Shown in pieces: positions 5,633-6,449 of a DNA stretch of 6,449 bases. This DNA comes from an uncultured Spirochaetaceae bacterium. GTDB lineage: Bacteria; Spirochaetota; Spirochaetia; Sphaerochaetales; Sphaerochaetaceae. Numbering within the stretch: the stretch's first letter is position 1; each line of letters begins with the position of its first letter. The stretch spans positions 1 to 6,449 of the forward strand of contig CANRIJ010000085.1 of the NCBI GenBank assembly GCA_947630635.1. Direction: 5' to 3'. The position numbers and the translations under genes are program-made. The notes below the pieces were generated by a model. The model did no database searches. It was not told the DNA's origin and saw only the letters and a program-made list of their open reading frames with translations.

Positions 5633-5818
5633 TCAATAGCTTTCATAAGATATGTTTTCGATCTTCTCATCGAGGTATGAGATTATCCTATCCTTATCAC
5701 AATTGCCTATGCATTCTTTCAAGAGATTATTGACTATCTTTCTGCTGACCTCGGTATGAACTCTTAAGTCCACCTACCACTGAGTAAATTATTCTGTCTT
5801 TCAGATTATCTCATCCAT
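5633..5818 (-). pseudogene. Frameshifted remnant of an unrecognised small protein gene
   Basis: Reading the minus strand, a short frame beginning ATG GAT GAG ATA (5818) stops at TGA (5803-5801). A second frame, open from 5810, reads DNLKDRIIYSVVGG and continues only to a TAA. The first frame resumes after a TAG at 5773 as VDLRVHTEVSRKIVNN and runs 46 residues to TGA at 5633-5635, ending in DEKIENISYESY. Joined across the shifts these give a protein-like string of charged amphipathic helices with the codon habits of the neighbouring genes (AGA, ATA, CTC). I do not recognise the family. It lies 43 nt downstream of the broken dihydroorotase on the same strand. Alternatives are a genuine 46-residue ORF starting at the GTG at 5773, which has no good Shine-Dalgarno, or sequencing errors in an intact gene. 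Confidence 0.38.
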
Positions 5819-5861
5819 GGAGAGAATCTAAGAGCTTAGAGGTGATTTAAAAACCAAAAAG

Positions 5862-6449
5862 CTAAATAGAGAAGACTCTCCTAATATTGCCCTCTGTGAT
5901 ATCAAAGAGGCGCTCATCCTCTAGCCCCGTCCTCTTAAGCTCATTAATCAAGACTGGCATCATATACAAAGCAGGAATCCCAGAGGCACCCCTCTCTTTT
6001 GCTTCTTTGGTGTGAGGAGCATGGTCGCTCTCAATCCAATCGATTTTCCCATTTAAAATAGAGTCAAAGACATAGCGCCTATCCTCTTCACTTCTAAGTG
6101 GAGGATTCATCTTAAGGCAACATCCATCCTCAAAGGAATGAAGAGCGTGATGAGGGGTTGCTCCCATGGAAATTCTAAATCCCTCCCTCTTTGCCTCATC
6201 AACCAGCTCAATTCCCTCTTTTGTGGATATATGGGCAATATGCAGATGGCCGCCAAAAGAAGTCTTATCTATGATATCAATTGCATCTCTGATTGATTCA
6301 ACCTCGCTCTCAGGAGGGCGCGAGAGAGAGTGAGTCTTAACGTCCTTTGGATTATAAAGCTCTGGATGAAAGAGATCCTCTTTCTCCGCATGAACTACAA
6401 CAACGCCATCATAAGAGAGATCCGAGAGCCTTTAAAAGACTCCCATTTG
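5862..6449 (-). pseudogene. Dihydroorotase, 3' part, reading frame interrupted (right edge of window)
   Basis: The main frame runs from 6431 to TAG at 5862-5864 (189 residues) and clearly belongs to the class I dihydroorotase/amidohydrolase family. That enzyme closes N-carbamoyl-aspartate to dihydroorotate in pyrimidine synthesis. Motifs in order are VVHAEKE (residues 12-18), LHIAHIST (63-70), GATPHHAL, NPPLR and the catalytic SDHAPHTKE, followed by SGIPALYMMP. The N-terminal HxH metal site would lie outside the window. The frame has a TAA at 6432-6434, and there is no ATG, GTG or TTG between it and the Met at 6167, so nothing restarts before the metal-site motifs. A neighbouring frame open to the edge reads NGSLLKALGSL up to about 6415 and looks more like the family's sequence before VHAE, so a one-base frameshift near 6409-6425 is the better explanation. 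The C-terminus also stops at NIRRVFSI, before the usual G-x-DAD segment. It may be a pseudogene or carry a sequence error. Confidence 0.72.

Noticed and set aside
5851..5880. Intrinsic terminator after the dihydroorotase frame
   Set aside because: T runs are present on the minus strand, but the only nearby stem, GAGA/TCTC at 5869-5880, has four pairs and lies inside the coding end.
5862..6167. Met at 6167 as the true start of a 101-residue protein
   Set aside because: Dihydroorotase motifs (VVHAEKE, LHIAHIST) continue in frame upstream of it, so it is an internal Met, not a gene start.
1..6449. Many AGAG/CTCT tracts throughout the window
   Set aside because: They follow from AGA/AGG arginine and GAG/GAA glutamate codons in genes on both strands and form no spaced repeat array.

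Overview
The window is a gene-dense bacterial segment of moderate GC, with arginine mostly AGA/AGG and frequent ATA isoleucine codons. The sugar-phosphate mutase N-terminus and general gene style resemble host-associated or anaerobic spirochaetes (Sphaerochaeta/Treponema-like). That placement is an inference from memory of protein families, and a Firmicutes origin is not excluded. There are no transposases, phage genes, CRISPR arrays or rRNA/tRNA genes.

Layout. At the left edge is the 3' end of a MATE-family multidrug/Na+ antiporter gene (+). It converges on a two-gene minus-strand operon: an alpha/beta hydrolase followed 19 nt later by a phosphoglucomutase-type phospho-sugar mutase. A hairpin at 574-592 separates the two convergent units. 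The hydrolase is divergent from an RlmI-like 23S rRNA m5C methyltransferase gene (+). The 65-bp gap between them can be read as two back-to-back promoters that share one self-complementary TTGCAA -35 hexamer, with each -10 ending 6 nt before its ATG, so both mRNAs may be leaderless. The methyltransferase converges on a CorA-type Mg2+/Co2+ transporter gene (-), again across a bidirectional hairpin terminator.

Upstream of corA is about 460 bp with no ordinary gene. Its corA-proximal part looks like a regulated leader. It holds a possible extended -10 promoter under a dyad, and a 17-codon ORF (MDDSSSNPLPSSRLSVQ) with a near-perfect Shine-Dalgarno. A small hairpin overlaps that ORF's stop codon and is followed by a T run. 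A 9-bp hairpin then buries the corA Shine-Dalgarno. The peptide has the same length as the MgtL Mg2+-sensing leader of enterobacteria and shares a P-L-P-x-x-R-L pattern. This is the most interesting lead in the window.

Farther right is a frameshifted remnant of an unrecognised small protein gene (5633-5818). The right edge carries the 3' part of a dihydroorotase gene (-). It keeps the family motifs, but its frame is interrupted near 6410-6434 and no start codon lies between the break and the metal-site motifs. It also ends early at its C-terminus. Two adjacent broken reading frames suggest a decaying locus, or sequence errors if the assembly is poor.

Functionally the intact genes are ordinary housekeeping: export, hexose-phosphate interconversion, rRNA modification and Mg2+ uptake. 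They share no single pathway; the interest lies in the expression signals between them.
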